From: Clostridium sp. Marseille-P299
GTDB lineage: Bacteria; Bacillota; Clostridia; Lachnospirales; Lachnospiraceae
Assembly: GCF_900078195.1 (NCBI RefSeq)
Contig: NZ_FJVE01000006.1
Coordinates: forward strand, 126,501-190,500
Reading direction: 5' to 3'
Length of the DNA stretch: 64,000 nucleotides
Of the stretch, positions 56,492 to 64,000 are shown piece after piece. Each line of letters begins with the position of its first letter. The first letter of the stretch is position 1. The position numbers were made by a program, and so were the translations under genes. The notes beneath the pieces are model-generated. The model made no database searches. It worked only from the letters and a program-made list of their open reading frames with translations, and had not been told where the DNA came from.

Positions 56492-57340
56492 TTATACGCC
56501 TGAATAAGCACTAAATCCGCCATCAACTGGAATTACAACGCCAGTGATAAAGCCAGCAGCTTCTTTTGAAACTAAGAATAATAATGCTCCAAGTAATTCT
56601 TCTGATTCTCCAAAACGTCCCATTGGAGTTGCAGCTAAAATCTTTCCAGTTCTTTCTGTTGGAGTTCCATCTTCATTGAATAATAATGCTGCGTTTTGCT
56701 TTGTTGAGAAGAATCCTGGTGCAATTGCATTTACACGAATGCCTGTTTTAGCAAAGTGTACTGCCATCCATTGTGTAAAGTTACTAATCGCAGCTTTTGC
56801 TCCTGAATATGCAGGAATTTTTGTTAATGGAGTATATGCATTCATAGAAGAAATATTAATAACTGTTGCATCTTCTTTGTTTAACATATCTTCAACAAAT
56901 ACTTGTGATGGTATTAAAGTTCCAAGGAAGTTTAAGTTAAATACAAATTCAACACCAGCTGGATCTAAATTAAAGAATGTTACAAGATCTTTTTCTAAAT
57001 CACCATCGAAATAGTATTCTTTTGTAGTTGTTGCACGTGGATTATTACCGCCTGCTCCATTAATTAAAATATCACAAGTTCCTAAATCTTTTCTAATTTC
57101 TTCCCTTGCGTTTACTAAGCTTTCTTTATTTAATACATCTACTTGGTATGCTTTTGCCACATAGCCTTCTGCTACGATTTCTTCAGCATACTTTGCAGCG
57201 GATTCAAGATTACGATCTAAAAGAGCAACTTTTGCTCCACACTTAGCAAGTGATTTTGCAAACATGCTACATAATACACCACCTGCACCAGTAACTACTG
57301 CTACTTTATTATTTAAATCTATATTGATTGGATTTTTCAT
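56492..57340 (-). CDS. uxuB: D-mannonate oxidoreductase (fructuronate reductase), SDR type
   Basis: 282 residues from the ATG at 57340, 5 nt behind GGAGG; the longer frame to 57391 has none. Short-chain dehydrogenase: NAD motif VVTGAGGVLCSMFAKSL, NINGAGG-type strand ILINGAGGNN, catalytic Ser in NISSMNAY and YSGAK. Closest pattern is B. subtilis YjmF/UxuB, which reduces D-fructuronate to D-mannonate; it is unrelated in fold to E. coli UxuB. Its product is the substrate of the upstream-encoded UxuA. Confidence 0.88.
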   Translation of the reverse strand: MKNPINIDLNNKVAVVTGAGGVLCSMFAKSLAKCGAKVALLDRNLESAAKYAEEIVAEGYVAKAYQVDVLNKESLVNAREEIRKDLGTCDILINGAGGNNPRATTTKEYYFDGDLEKDLVTFFNLDPAGVEFVFNLNFLGTLIPSQVFVEDMLNKEDATVINISSMNAYTPLTKIPAYSGAKAAISNFTQWMAVHFAKTGIRVNAIAPGFFSTKQNAALLFNEDGTPTERTGKILAATPMGRFGESEELLGALLFLVSKEAAGFITGVVIPVDGGFSAYSGV

Positions 57341-57379
57341 ACTTACCTCCATGATGCCACTTACGGCTTTTTTAAAACC

Positions 57380-57408
57380 TGGAAAAAGCACATTCTGTGC
57401 TTTTTGCC
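57380..57408 (-). terminator. Hairpin between uxuA and uxuB
   Basis: AAAAAGCACA-TTC-TGTGCTTTTT, extended by CTGG/CCAG outside. On the minus strand the T-run is five bases and then CCAGG, so it may cause partial termination or protect the upstream mRNA. Confidence 0.6.
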
Positions 57409-57473
57409 AGATTAAAATGTTTACTATTATTTACTTCTATCTATATACTAACTAACATGCTATAAATAAAATT

Positions 57474-58523
57474 TTATTGTTCTTTCATCTTGTCTAAAGT
57501 TTCCCAAATACCTGTTAGGTAACTTACACCAAGTGCTCTATCATATAATCCGTAACCTGGTTTTCCTGTTTCGCCCCAAATCATTCTTCCATGATCAGGT
57601 CTTAAGTAACCAGTAAAATTATTTTTGTGAAGAATACTCATAATTTTTACCATATCTAAAGAACCACAATCGGAGCAGTGAGCGCTTTCTTCAAAACTTC
57701 CATCGTCTAAGATTTTTACATTTCTTACATGCATGAAATGTAAACGTCCCATCTTAGAGAACTTATCAATCATAGAATAGATGTTATTGGATTTTACACA
57801 TCCTAAGGAACCTGTACAAAGAGTAATTCCGTTGCTCTTGCTATCTACTAATTTAACAAATCTATCAAGATTCTCTTCTGATGTTATAATACGTGGTAAA
57901 CCAAAGATATCAAATGGTGGATCGTCTGGGTGAATAGCCATCACTACGCCACTTTCCTCAGCTACTGGAATTATTTCTTTAAGGAAATATTCTAGATTGG
58001 ACCATAAATCTTCTTTTGTAATTTTTGAATAATCATCAAATAATTTCTTTAAATCTTCTTTTTTGTAGCTAGAATCCCAACCTGGTAAAGATAATTCTCC
58101 AGTAAGAGGGTCCATTTTTTCGATTTGATCTTTGTAGTATACTAATGCAGTAGAACCATCTTCTAATTCTTTATCTAGCTGTGTTCTTGTCCAATCAAAA
58201 ACTGGCATGAAATTATAGCAAATGCATTTAACTCCATATTTACCAAGTCTTCTAATATTTTCTTTGTAATTTTCAATATATTTATCTCTTGTATCTTTAC
58301 CTAACTTAATATCCTCATGTACTGGAACACTTTCGATTACATCAAATGCAAGACCAGCGCTTTCAACTTTGTCTTTTAATTTTTTAATGCTTTCTTCGCT
58401 CCATACTTCACCAACTGCAACATCGTATACTGCAGTAACGATACTATTCATTTTAGGTATTTGTCTAATGTATTCAATCTTAACTGGGTCTTCTTCACCA
58501 TACCATCTAAAAGATAATTTCAT
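57474..58523 (-). CDS. uxuA: Mannonate dehydratase
   Basis: Dehydrates D-mannonate to 2-keto-3-deoxygluconate. 349 residues. Starts [14 protein letters not shown] as usual; the TIM-barrel metal and active-site residues lie in [42 protein letters not shown] and [13 protein letters not shown]. Second gene of the glucuronide operon, 40 nt behind the symporter gene. Confidence 0.96.
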   Translation of the reverse strand: MKLSFRWYGEEDPVKIEYIRQIPKMNSIVTAVYDVAVGEVWSEESIKKLKDKVESAGLAFDVIESVPVHEDIKLGKDTRDKYIENYKENIRRLGKYGVKCICYNFMPVFDWTRTQLDKELEDGSTALVYYKDQIEKMDPLTGELSLPGWDSSYKKEDLKKLFDDYSKITKEDLWSNLEYFLKEIIPVAEESGVVMAIHPDDPPFDIFGLPRIITSEENLDRFVKLVDSKSNGITLCTGSLGCVKSNNIYSMIDKFSKMGRLHFMHVRNVKILDDGSFEESAHCSDCGSLDMVKIMSILHKNNFTGYLRPDHGRMIWGETGKPGYGLYDRALGVSYLTGIWETLDKMKEQ

Positions 58524-58563
58524 AAGTTATTCCCTTCTTTCTTAAATTTATTGATAATTCTAA

Positions 58564-59949
58564 TTAATTATTGCTTCTTAATTTTTTATTTATCTCTTCT
58601 AATTTTTTTCTACCCAATGGATACCAGAATATTAAAATAAGAGCAACAAGTGCGTAACAAATCGCAGGTACTAAAGTTGCAATATTCTTGATTCCTTGTG
58701 CAACTTCAGGAGTTTGTACTACAGCCTCTCCTGTTTTAGCAGAAACATAACCGATTGCACCTAGTGCAAAACCTGTAAGTCCACCTGCTGCTGCTTGTCC
58801 AATCTTACGTGCAAAGGAATACACAGAATAAATTGTTGCATCTTCTCTTGTTCCTGTTACAAATTCATGATAATCTATTACATCTGTAATAAATGCCCAT
58901 ATTACTGTTGTGAAAAAACCACTACATACTGCACCAAAGAACATAATAGAGATATAAATCACTGGATTTTTTATTGGTAATAAAAACAATATGAAATAGA
59001 TAACTGCTGCTAAAATCATTGCAACAGAGGCAGCTTCCTTTTTACCAAACTTTTTAATAATGCCTCCAACAAAAGGTGCTATAACAAGAGGTGTACCAAG
59101 TTGTATGATTGACGCTACGGTTAATGCAGTTGTATTATTAAAATAATCTGTAAATAAATAACTATTAAGACCTGTACCTAATAAAGATGATAATAACAAC
59201 ACAATAGCTGCAGCGATAATTGCCAATAAAGCTCTATTATTTTTTAAGCCTTTTAATGTTGCTGATAATTTTACTTTTTCATTTTTTTCTGTTGTAACAA
59301 TGCGCTCTGTAGAACTTTTATAACAAATCATATAGCAAATAAATGCTACGATAGCAAATGCAATTGCTGTATAACGCATATGTGTCTTATCTAGTGCACG
59401 TACAGTCGTTCCGTTTACTTCTTTTTCAACAAAGCAAAACATTGGAACAATGAAACCAATAAAAATACCTGCGATTGCAGCACCCATACTACGAAACGTT
59501 GATAGGCTAGAGCGCTCCACTGGATCGCTTGTAATAACTGCTGCCATTGAACCATATGGAATATTTACTGAACTATAAATTGTTCCCCAAATAAGGTAAA
59601 TAGCAAACATTAAAGCAGTTCCTGTGATTCCTGGCATTTTTTGAATCGGTAATCCAAAAAATATTAAACAGCCAAATATTACAAGTGGCAATGACATTCT
59701 ACGAATCCAAGGTCTAAACTTTCCTTGCTTTGTTGCCTTTCTTGAGTCGATTACTCGTCCCCAAATAACATCTGAAAATGCATACCATATACTAGCAACG
59801 ACCAGCAATGCTCCAACTGCTGCAGGAGATATTCCTAGAATATCTGTGTAATACTTCATTAAATATGATGATATTAGCAAGAAAAATAAATCATTTCCTA
59901 AATCACCAAACATATAACCAAGCTTGTCTTTCATGCCAAATTGGTTCAT
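58564..59949 (-). CDS. GPH-family hexuronide/glucuronide:cation symporter
   Basis: 461 residues, about 12 membrane helices. GPH signature in DKLGYMFGDLGNDLFFLL at the start and GRVIDSRKATKQGKFRPWIR in the first cytoplasmic loop. First gene of the operon followed by uxuA, uxuB and uidA, which points to glucuronides (UidB-like) as substrate. Confidence 0.92.
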   Translation of the reverse strand: MNQFGMKDKLGYMFGDLGNDLFFLLISSYLMKYYTDILGISPAAVGALLVVASIWYAFSDVIWGRVIDSRKATKQGKFRPWIRRMSLPLVIFGCLIFFGLPIQKMPGITGTALMFAIYLIWGTIYSSVNIPYGSMAAVITSDPVERSSLSTFRSMGAAIAGIFIGFIVPMFCFVEKEVNGTTVRALDKTHMRYTAIAFAIVAFICYMICYKSSTERIVTTEKNEKVKLSATLKGLKNNRALLAIIAAAIVLLLSSLLGTGLNSYLFTDYFNNTTALTVASIIQLGTPLVIAPFVGGIIKKFGKKEAASVAMILAAVIYFILFLLPIKNPVIYISIMFFGAVCSGFFTTVIWAFITDVIDYHEFVTGTREDATIYSVYSFARKIGQAAAGGLTGFALGAIGYVSAKTGEAVVQTPEVAQGIKNIATLVPAICYALVALILIFWYPLGRKKLEEINKKLRSNN

Positions 59950-60013
59950 TGTCTTTCACTCCTTCATACCATTTAATTTTACATAAATAATTTCAAAGCT
60001 TTTATCCAAACAC

Positions 60014-60034
60014 TCACAAGATAATTGTCACAAG
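60014..60034 (-). promoter_or_regulatory. Direct-repeat candidate AraC-protein sites
   Basis: TCACAAG occurs twice, 14 bp apart (60014-60020 and 60028-60034), 65-85 nt before the symporter ATG in the divergent region. AraC-type proteins often bind direct repeats, so this may be the operator of the glucuronide operon. Not confirmed. Confidence 0.4.
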
Positions 60035-60142
60035 TTCTATGGTATAAGTACTTTTTGTAAGTAAATCATTTAAGTATGTTAAAATTATATCACTTAATAT
60101 TTACTAATGCCTTATATATATTGCTATTTTATGTGGTAATTC

Positions 60143-60171
60143 TTGCTCATATATGTTAATATGGATATATT
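60143..60171 (+). promoter_or_regulatory. Promoter of the AraC-family regulator
   Basis: TTGCTC (60143-60148), 17-bp spacer, TATATT (60166-60171), about 20 nt before the ATG, with AAGGAG between. Confidence 0.6.
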
Positions 60172-60193
60172 AATTCATGAAGGAGCAATATTT

Positions 60194-61090
60194 ATGAACA
60201 ATTCATCTAATTTTGTTGTTAGATATGATATGGAATCCCCAAATTTTGAACTAAATTATCTTATAACTACAACACCTTTTCATATAACTTACCATAATCA
60301 CGATTATCATGAGATATTATATTTCGTATCTGGACGTTTAAGATATATGATTGAAGGTACTGTTTATAATTTAAGACCAGGAGATATTTTAGTAACCCAT
60401 AATAAAGAAATGCATAAACCTATCCTGGATGCCTCAAAGCCATATGAACGATACGTATTATGGATTCATCCTAAGTTTATTAAGGAGCTAAGTGATAATT
60501 TTGTTAATTTATCATCTTTATTTGAACAAGTATCTCAAGGTGATAATCATGTACTAAGACCTTCTAGTTCCATGCATACGCTAATATCAAATTTATTTTC
60601 AAATCTTGTAGTAACAAATTCAAATAGTAAATTTGGCGATTCGTTATTACAAAAGAGTTACTTGACCGAATTACTAATTTATTTAAATCGTGTAAGTATG
60701 GATAATCAGTACGAATCAGAAGGTTCATCGGAGTATGATCCTAGAATAAATGATATAATTAAATATATTAATGACAATCTTCATGATCAAATCTCCCTGG
60801 ATGACATTGCCGAAAAGTTTTACTTAAGTAAATATCATTTATGTCGATTATTTAAGAAAAATGTTGGAATGACAATCTATCAATACATTATGAAAAAGCG
60901 CTTAATTATAGCAAAATCTTTATTAATTAGCGGTTCCAATGTACGAGCAGCTTTTATAAGCAGTGGATTTTCAGATTACTCTAATTTCTTAAAATCTTTT
61001 AAAAATGAATTTGGAGTATTGCCTAAGAATATATGTAGCAATTTAAATAGAAATATGTTAGATAGTCAATTGAATGATGCAAATCTTTGA
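60194..61090 (+). CDS. AraC-family transcriptional regulator with cupin domain
   Basis: 298 residues from the ATG at 60194 (AAGGAG 8 nt upstream). N-terminal cupin sensor domain (HDYHEILYFVSGRLRYMIEG, LRPGDILVTHN), C-terminal two-HTH AraC domain (SLDDIAEKFYLSKYHLCRLF and AAFISSGFSDYSNFLKSFKN). Divergent from the glucuronide operon, so it is its likely activator responding to a hexuronate. Confidence 0.92.
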   Translation: MNNSSNFVVRYDMESPNFELNYLITTTPFHITYHNHDYHEILYFVSGRLRYMIEGTVYNLRPGDILVTHNKEMHKPILDASKPYERYVLWIHPKFIKELSDNFVNLSSLFEQVSQGDNHVLRPSSSMHTLISNLFSNLVVTNSNSKFGDSLLQKSYLTELLIYLNRVSMDNQYESEGSSEYDPRINDIIKYINDNLHDQISLDDIAEKFYLSKYHLCRLFKKNVGMTIYQYIMKKRLIIAKSLLISGSNVRAAFISSGFSDYSNFLKSFKNEFGVLPKNICSNLNRNMLDSQLNDANL

Positions 61091-61151
61091 TTTCCTTAGT
61101 CTGTTTAGGATACATCCTAGCACACCCGCAATCCAACAGTGACACAGAGCC

Positions 61152-61209
61152 AAAAAAACGTATTATCTCGTTTAACCCAAATAGTTTAAACGAAATAATA
61201 CGTTTTTTT
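61152..61209. terminator. Long bidirectional terminator
   Basis: AAAAAAACGTATTATCTCGT... pairs with ...ACGAAATAATACGTTTTTTT over about 24 bp with one mismatch, between the convergent AraC and SleB-type genes. Confidence 0.9.
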
Positions 61210-61222
61210 ATTATGATTTTAA

Positions 61223-62584
61223 TTATCTTGTATAGAAAACATGGCATCCAAGAACATAGTATTTTGAGTAAGATGAATATTTAGCACTACTCTTCATTAT
61301 AAAACTCATATAATTTCCTATGTTGTTATTGCCTGCAAGAGCTTCTACTGCCGCTCTTTTACAGCTTTCTGTTACTTTAGATTTGAATTTTTCTACTCTT
61401 CCTGAGTTAGCACCAGAGAATTGACCAGGAGCATAGATAACATCTTCAATTGTGTTGCCCCAATGACCACTTAATAATCTATTTACAATAACGTTAGCAA
61501 CTGCTAGTTGACCTTCGTAAGATTCTCCAAGTGCTTCCATAGCAACAACTGTAGCTACTAAATAAATTTCTTCATCTGTAGCTTTTATCGCTGCACGATT
61601 TGTTGTTTCTGGTTTATATTTTTTAGCATTTTCAAGGGATTTAGAAACTTCTGCCGCTTTCTTTGCTTTTTCTTCAGCTTCTTTTGATACAGCCTTGTCT
61701 AAATCAAAAATTTCTTCTGTAAATTCGCTAGTGATATAAGCAACACCTGTTTCTCCATATTGAATTGCTTCCCAACCTGGAGTAGATAAATCACTTTTTA
61801 ATACGTAAGTTTCGTCTTGTTTTGCTTCTCCAAGAACTTCACTATCTGTACTAGCTTCACTACGGATATTCACCTTACCAGCTGTAATTTTTACTTTAAA
61901 AGCTGCAAGTTTTGTAGCTTGATCAATTGCTTCTTGATCAAAATATAAATAATCATTGTTGACATATCCAGTTACATTACCTGAAGAAATTTTAGTCCAT
62001 TCTTCTCCACGTTCTATAATCTTTGCATATGCATTTTTATTTAATTTACCAACCACCTCTGAATCTGAAGATGCTTCTTTACGGATGTTTAAAGATTCAT
62101 TTACATTTGCAATTACTTTATCAAAGGTTACAACTTCTTCTACTTCTTCTGGTGTTTCTTCGGTATCCAATGATAAAAGACCAATCTCCATTTCATCTTC
62201 ACTGGAAGCTAAGCTTATTCCTTCGTTTGCATCAGAAGCAACTTCTGTTGTTTGTTCGTTATCGGTATTATTTTGTTCTTCATTGTTTGTGTAAGTATCA
62301 TCTATTGTCTTATCCTCTAAGACAGCTCTCATACGAAAGTTAACGAATTCTTCTGAATTTATATCTTTCGTATCTGTAATATCTTCAAGATTAAGTAATA
62401 CTGAAGTAAAAATTTCTTCCTGCTTTTCACTTGTACTCTCTTTTTCATAGTCTGCTGCAAAAACTTTCTTATCTCTATTTTTTAACTGGTTCTTTTGTAG
62501 TAAGAAAACATCTGCTAACATCATTGTGATGAAGAAACACATGCCAATTACAAGCAAGGTTGTAATTTTATACTTTTTATTCAT
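61223..62584 (-). CDS. SleB-type cell-wall hydrolase with two SH3b domains
   Basis: 453 residues. Short cytoplasmic start, one membrane helix (about 8-28), an acidic Asn/Glu/Thr-rich linker to about residue 150, then two bacterial SH3 domains (LNIRKEASSDSEVVGKLNKN and VNIRSEASTDSEVLGEAKQD) and a C-terminal Hydrolase_2 (SleB/CwlJ) domain with catalytic Glu in VVAMEALGESYEGQLAVANV. Likely acts on peptidoglycan outside the membrane, in growth, sporulation or germination. Ribosome binding site AAAGGA. Confidence 0.9.
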   Translation of the reverse strand: MNKKYKITTLLVIGMCFFITMMLADVFLLQKNQLKNRDKKVFAADYEKESTSEKQEEIFTSVLLNLEDITDTKDINSEEFVNFRMRAVLEDKTIDDTYTNNEEQNNTDNEQTTEVASDANEGISLASSEDEMEIGLLSLDTEETPEEVEEVVTFDKVIANVNESLNIRKEASSDSEVVGKLNKNAYAKIIERGEEWTKISSGNVTGYVNNDYLYFDQEAIDQATKLAAFKVKITAGKVNIRSEASTDSEVLGEAKQDETYVLKSDLSTPGWEAIQYGETGVAYITSEFTEEIFDLDKAVSKEAEEKAKKAAEVSKSLENAKKYKPETTNRAAIKATDEEIYLVATVVAMEALGESYEGQLAVANVIVNRLLSGHWGNTIEDVIYAPGQFSGANSGRVEKFKSKVTESCKRAAVEALAGNNNIGNYMSFIMKSSAKYSSYSKYYVLGCHVFYTR

Positions 62585-62835
62585 GGTTGACTATTCCTTT
62601 CGATGTTTATAGCTGTCTTGAAATGATATCTGATAGATTAAATATCATCTTTGTTACAGAACAACTACATAATCTAATGAATTGTTACGAATTTATTACA
62701 TGATTATTGTACCAAACATATGAAATTCTGTCAACCTCTGGAACAAGATTTATAATTTTCCAGCATTTATAAGGCTTTGAACTAAGTCGAATTATGAAAT
62801 ATTATTTACTTTATTACAAATCAGTTAACATTTTA

Positions 62836-63723
62836 TTAATCCAGAACTAAATTTAGATATGCTTCACCAGCACCTAGCTTCAATTTACTATGATCTATAT
62901 TTCCATAAAACATTCCAAATGGTCTTAGTGTTCCATCTTTTAAATGATTTTTAGAGGAGCGAAACTTGATTTGATTGCATTTAAAATCATCTGCAAGAGC
63001 TTGAAATACATAAGGAATTTTACTAGCACTTAAGGAACTTTCCTTCACAACAATCATCCCCTCATGAATATAATACATGATAAAATAATTGTCCTCTCCA
63101 ATTATAATTTTCTTAGTTTTTCCACCAAGAAACTCATTTTCTTTTATGGCATATTCTATTTCAGATATCCCCCAATTAATATATCCAAGCCCTTCAAAAA
63201 ACTCGTCTCTAAGTTTTTTATATTCAAATGGAGTGATATCTCCGATGATAACTTCTTCATTAATCTCATTTTCTTTGAAACTACTTGCAGTTACCATATT
63301 TGAAAGATCATCGAATTCTTTTTGCTCTTCCTTCATATAGAATAAAGTCTGGTATCCTTGCTTTTGATAATACTGAAATAATTGTTCATTGGCAGGTACT
63401 AAAATAGTAGCAATGCCTTGCCTTATAAGCTCCTGATTCGCATAGCGTAATAATTTACCAGCAATTCCTCTTCCTCGATAATTTACCAAAGTTCCTACCG
63501 CATAAACATAGCGGACTGGTATATAACCATCCGCTGTTCTCATAGTCGCTGGAAGTAAATTCAACATACCAACAACCTTACTATCTTCTTTATATATAAG
63601 TGTTTCTTTTTCTAAACAGTGTTCTGAGAAAAAGAAATCAATATACTCATCGCTATCACCAAAACATTCTTTCCATAATTCTTTAATTCCTTTAAGGTCC
63701 TCATCCGTTGCAAAAGTAATCAT
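62836..63723 (-). CDS. GNAT-family N-acetyltransferase, two-domain
   Basis: 295 residues. N-terminal GNAT fold with acetyl-CoA motif VGTLVNYRGRGIAGKLLRYA near residue 85; C-terminal 150 residues form a second domain as in Eis-like acetyltransferases. AAGGAG 6 nt before the ATG. Lies 53 nt downstream of a DUF2156 gene, probably one operon. Confidence 0.85.
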   Translation of the reverse strand: MITFATDEDLKGIKELWKECFGDSDEYIDFFFSEHCLEKETLIYKEDSKVVGMLNLLPATMRTADGYIPVRYVYAVGTLVNYRGRGIAGKLLRYANQELIRQGIATILVPANEQLFQYYQKQGYQTLFYMKEEQKEFDDLSNMVTASSFKENEINEEVIIGDITPFEYKKLRDEFFEGLGYINWGISEIEYAIKENEFLGGKTKKIIIGEDNYFIMYYIHEGMIVVKESSLSASKIPYVFQALADDFKCNQIKFRSSKNHLKDGTLRPFGMFYGNIDHSKLKLGAGEAYLNLVLD

Positions 63724-63776
63724 GAATATCTCCTTTTCTAAGAAACCCTCAATACTATTTTAGTAAGCAAATCAAA

Positions 63777-64000
63777 CTAAATTAGTCTTGCTACATACTT
63801 ATCTAATAAAATATCAGGATAATAAGACGTCTTTGCCTTTCTAAGGCCTTCATCCCCTAGGTCTTCCTCACGATTTACATACATATACTCCTGACAATTA
63901 TGTTGTACAAATTGCTGATTTATCATAGGATAAGCTCCTTGAATATTCGCAAATGCTTTTTCAATATGAATATCAAAGGTATCTTCCGTAATTTGACTTC
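63777..64000 (-). CDS. DUF2156 (phosphatidylglycerol lysyltransferase C-terminal-like) protein, 5' part outside
   Basis: The last 73 codons only, entering from the window edge. Ends INQQFVQHNC...YMYVNREEDLGDEGLRKAKT followed by SYYPDILLDKYVARLI, a pattern of the DUF2156 family in which VNREEDLG-x-EGLR-x-AK-x-SY is strongly conserved. Full domain content unknown. Confidence 0.8.
   Translation of the reverse strand, partial: SQITEDTFDIHIEKAFANIQGAYPMINQQFVQHNCQEYMYVNREEDLGDEGLRKAKTSYYPDILLDKYVARLI

Overview
The window is low-GC (AT-rich) Firmicutes DNA with strong AGGAG-type ribosome binding sites, a T-box in front of proS, NfnAB, a SleB-type hydrolase and a YtaF-like protein. The gene content and protein sequences suggest an anaerobic, spore-forming Lachnospiraceae member close to Lachnoclostridium (Clostridium) phytofermentans; that assignment is from memory of the families and is not verified.

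Layout: 1-10,000 holds the 5' part of topB (cut by the window edge), a two-domain ADP-ribosylglycohydrolase-family protein, and a tight BMP-type nucleoside ABC importer operon ending in a nucleoside hydrolase, read from one strong promoter with a LacI-like operator. 10,200-16,700 holds small stand-alone genes: a VOC protein, a DUF4230 protein, T-box-controlled proS, a MerR-GyrI regulator broken by an internal deletion, an uncharacterised protein and a GNAT enzyme followed by two tandem micro-ORFs. 16,700-21,250 is a rearranged patch: a 5'-truncated zinc-ribbon gene, a duplicated 3' end of oleate hydratase, an ABC exporter, a broken NUDIX gene and the intact oleate hydratase with an unusual N-terminal membrane segment. 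21,250-26,380 is an accessory island with decayed conjugative-element genes (PcfB/DUF3801 and another relic), a GIY-YIG protein, a TIR-domain protein and several very small ORFs.

From 26,389 the DNA is mostly housekeeping: metA (acetyl-CoA type), ligA overlapping rluF, tRNA-Arg(CCG), a DUF5688 protein, a 600-bp degenerate 39-bp tandem repeat, a GGDEF-EAL protein, nfnAB (electron bifurcation), asnB, a 150-nt strongly folded element that may be a structured RNA, ytaF, a LytTR/GHKL two-component system, SPFH-NfeD, transporters, a Ca-type P-ATPase and enolase.

54,600-61,090 is a glucuronide-use cluster: a GPH symporter imports the sugar, beta-glucuronidase cleaves glucuronides, and an SDR-type UxuB and UxuA carry fructuronate to 2-keto-3-deoxygluconate, under a divergent AraC regulator. 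The glucuronate isomerase and KDG kinase/aldolase are not in this window. The end carries an SH3-SleB cell-wall hydrolase, a GNAT enzyme and the 3' end of a DUF2156 gene.

A recurrent oddity is that AT-rich degenerate tandem repeats (units about 15-39 bp) lie directly 3' of several stop codons. Many coding starts given here were moved downstream of the longest possible ORF to the ATG that has a proper ribosome binding site.
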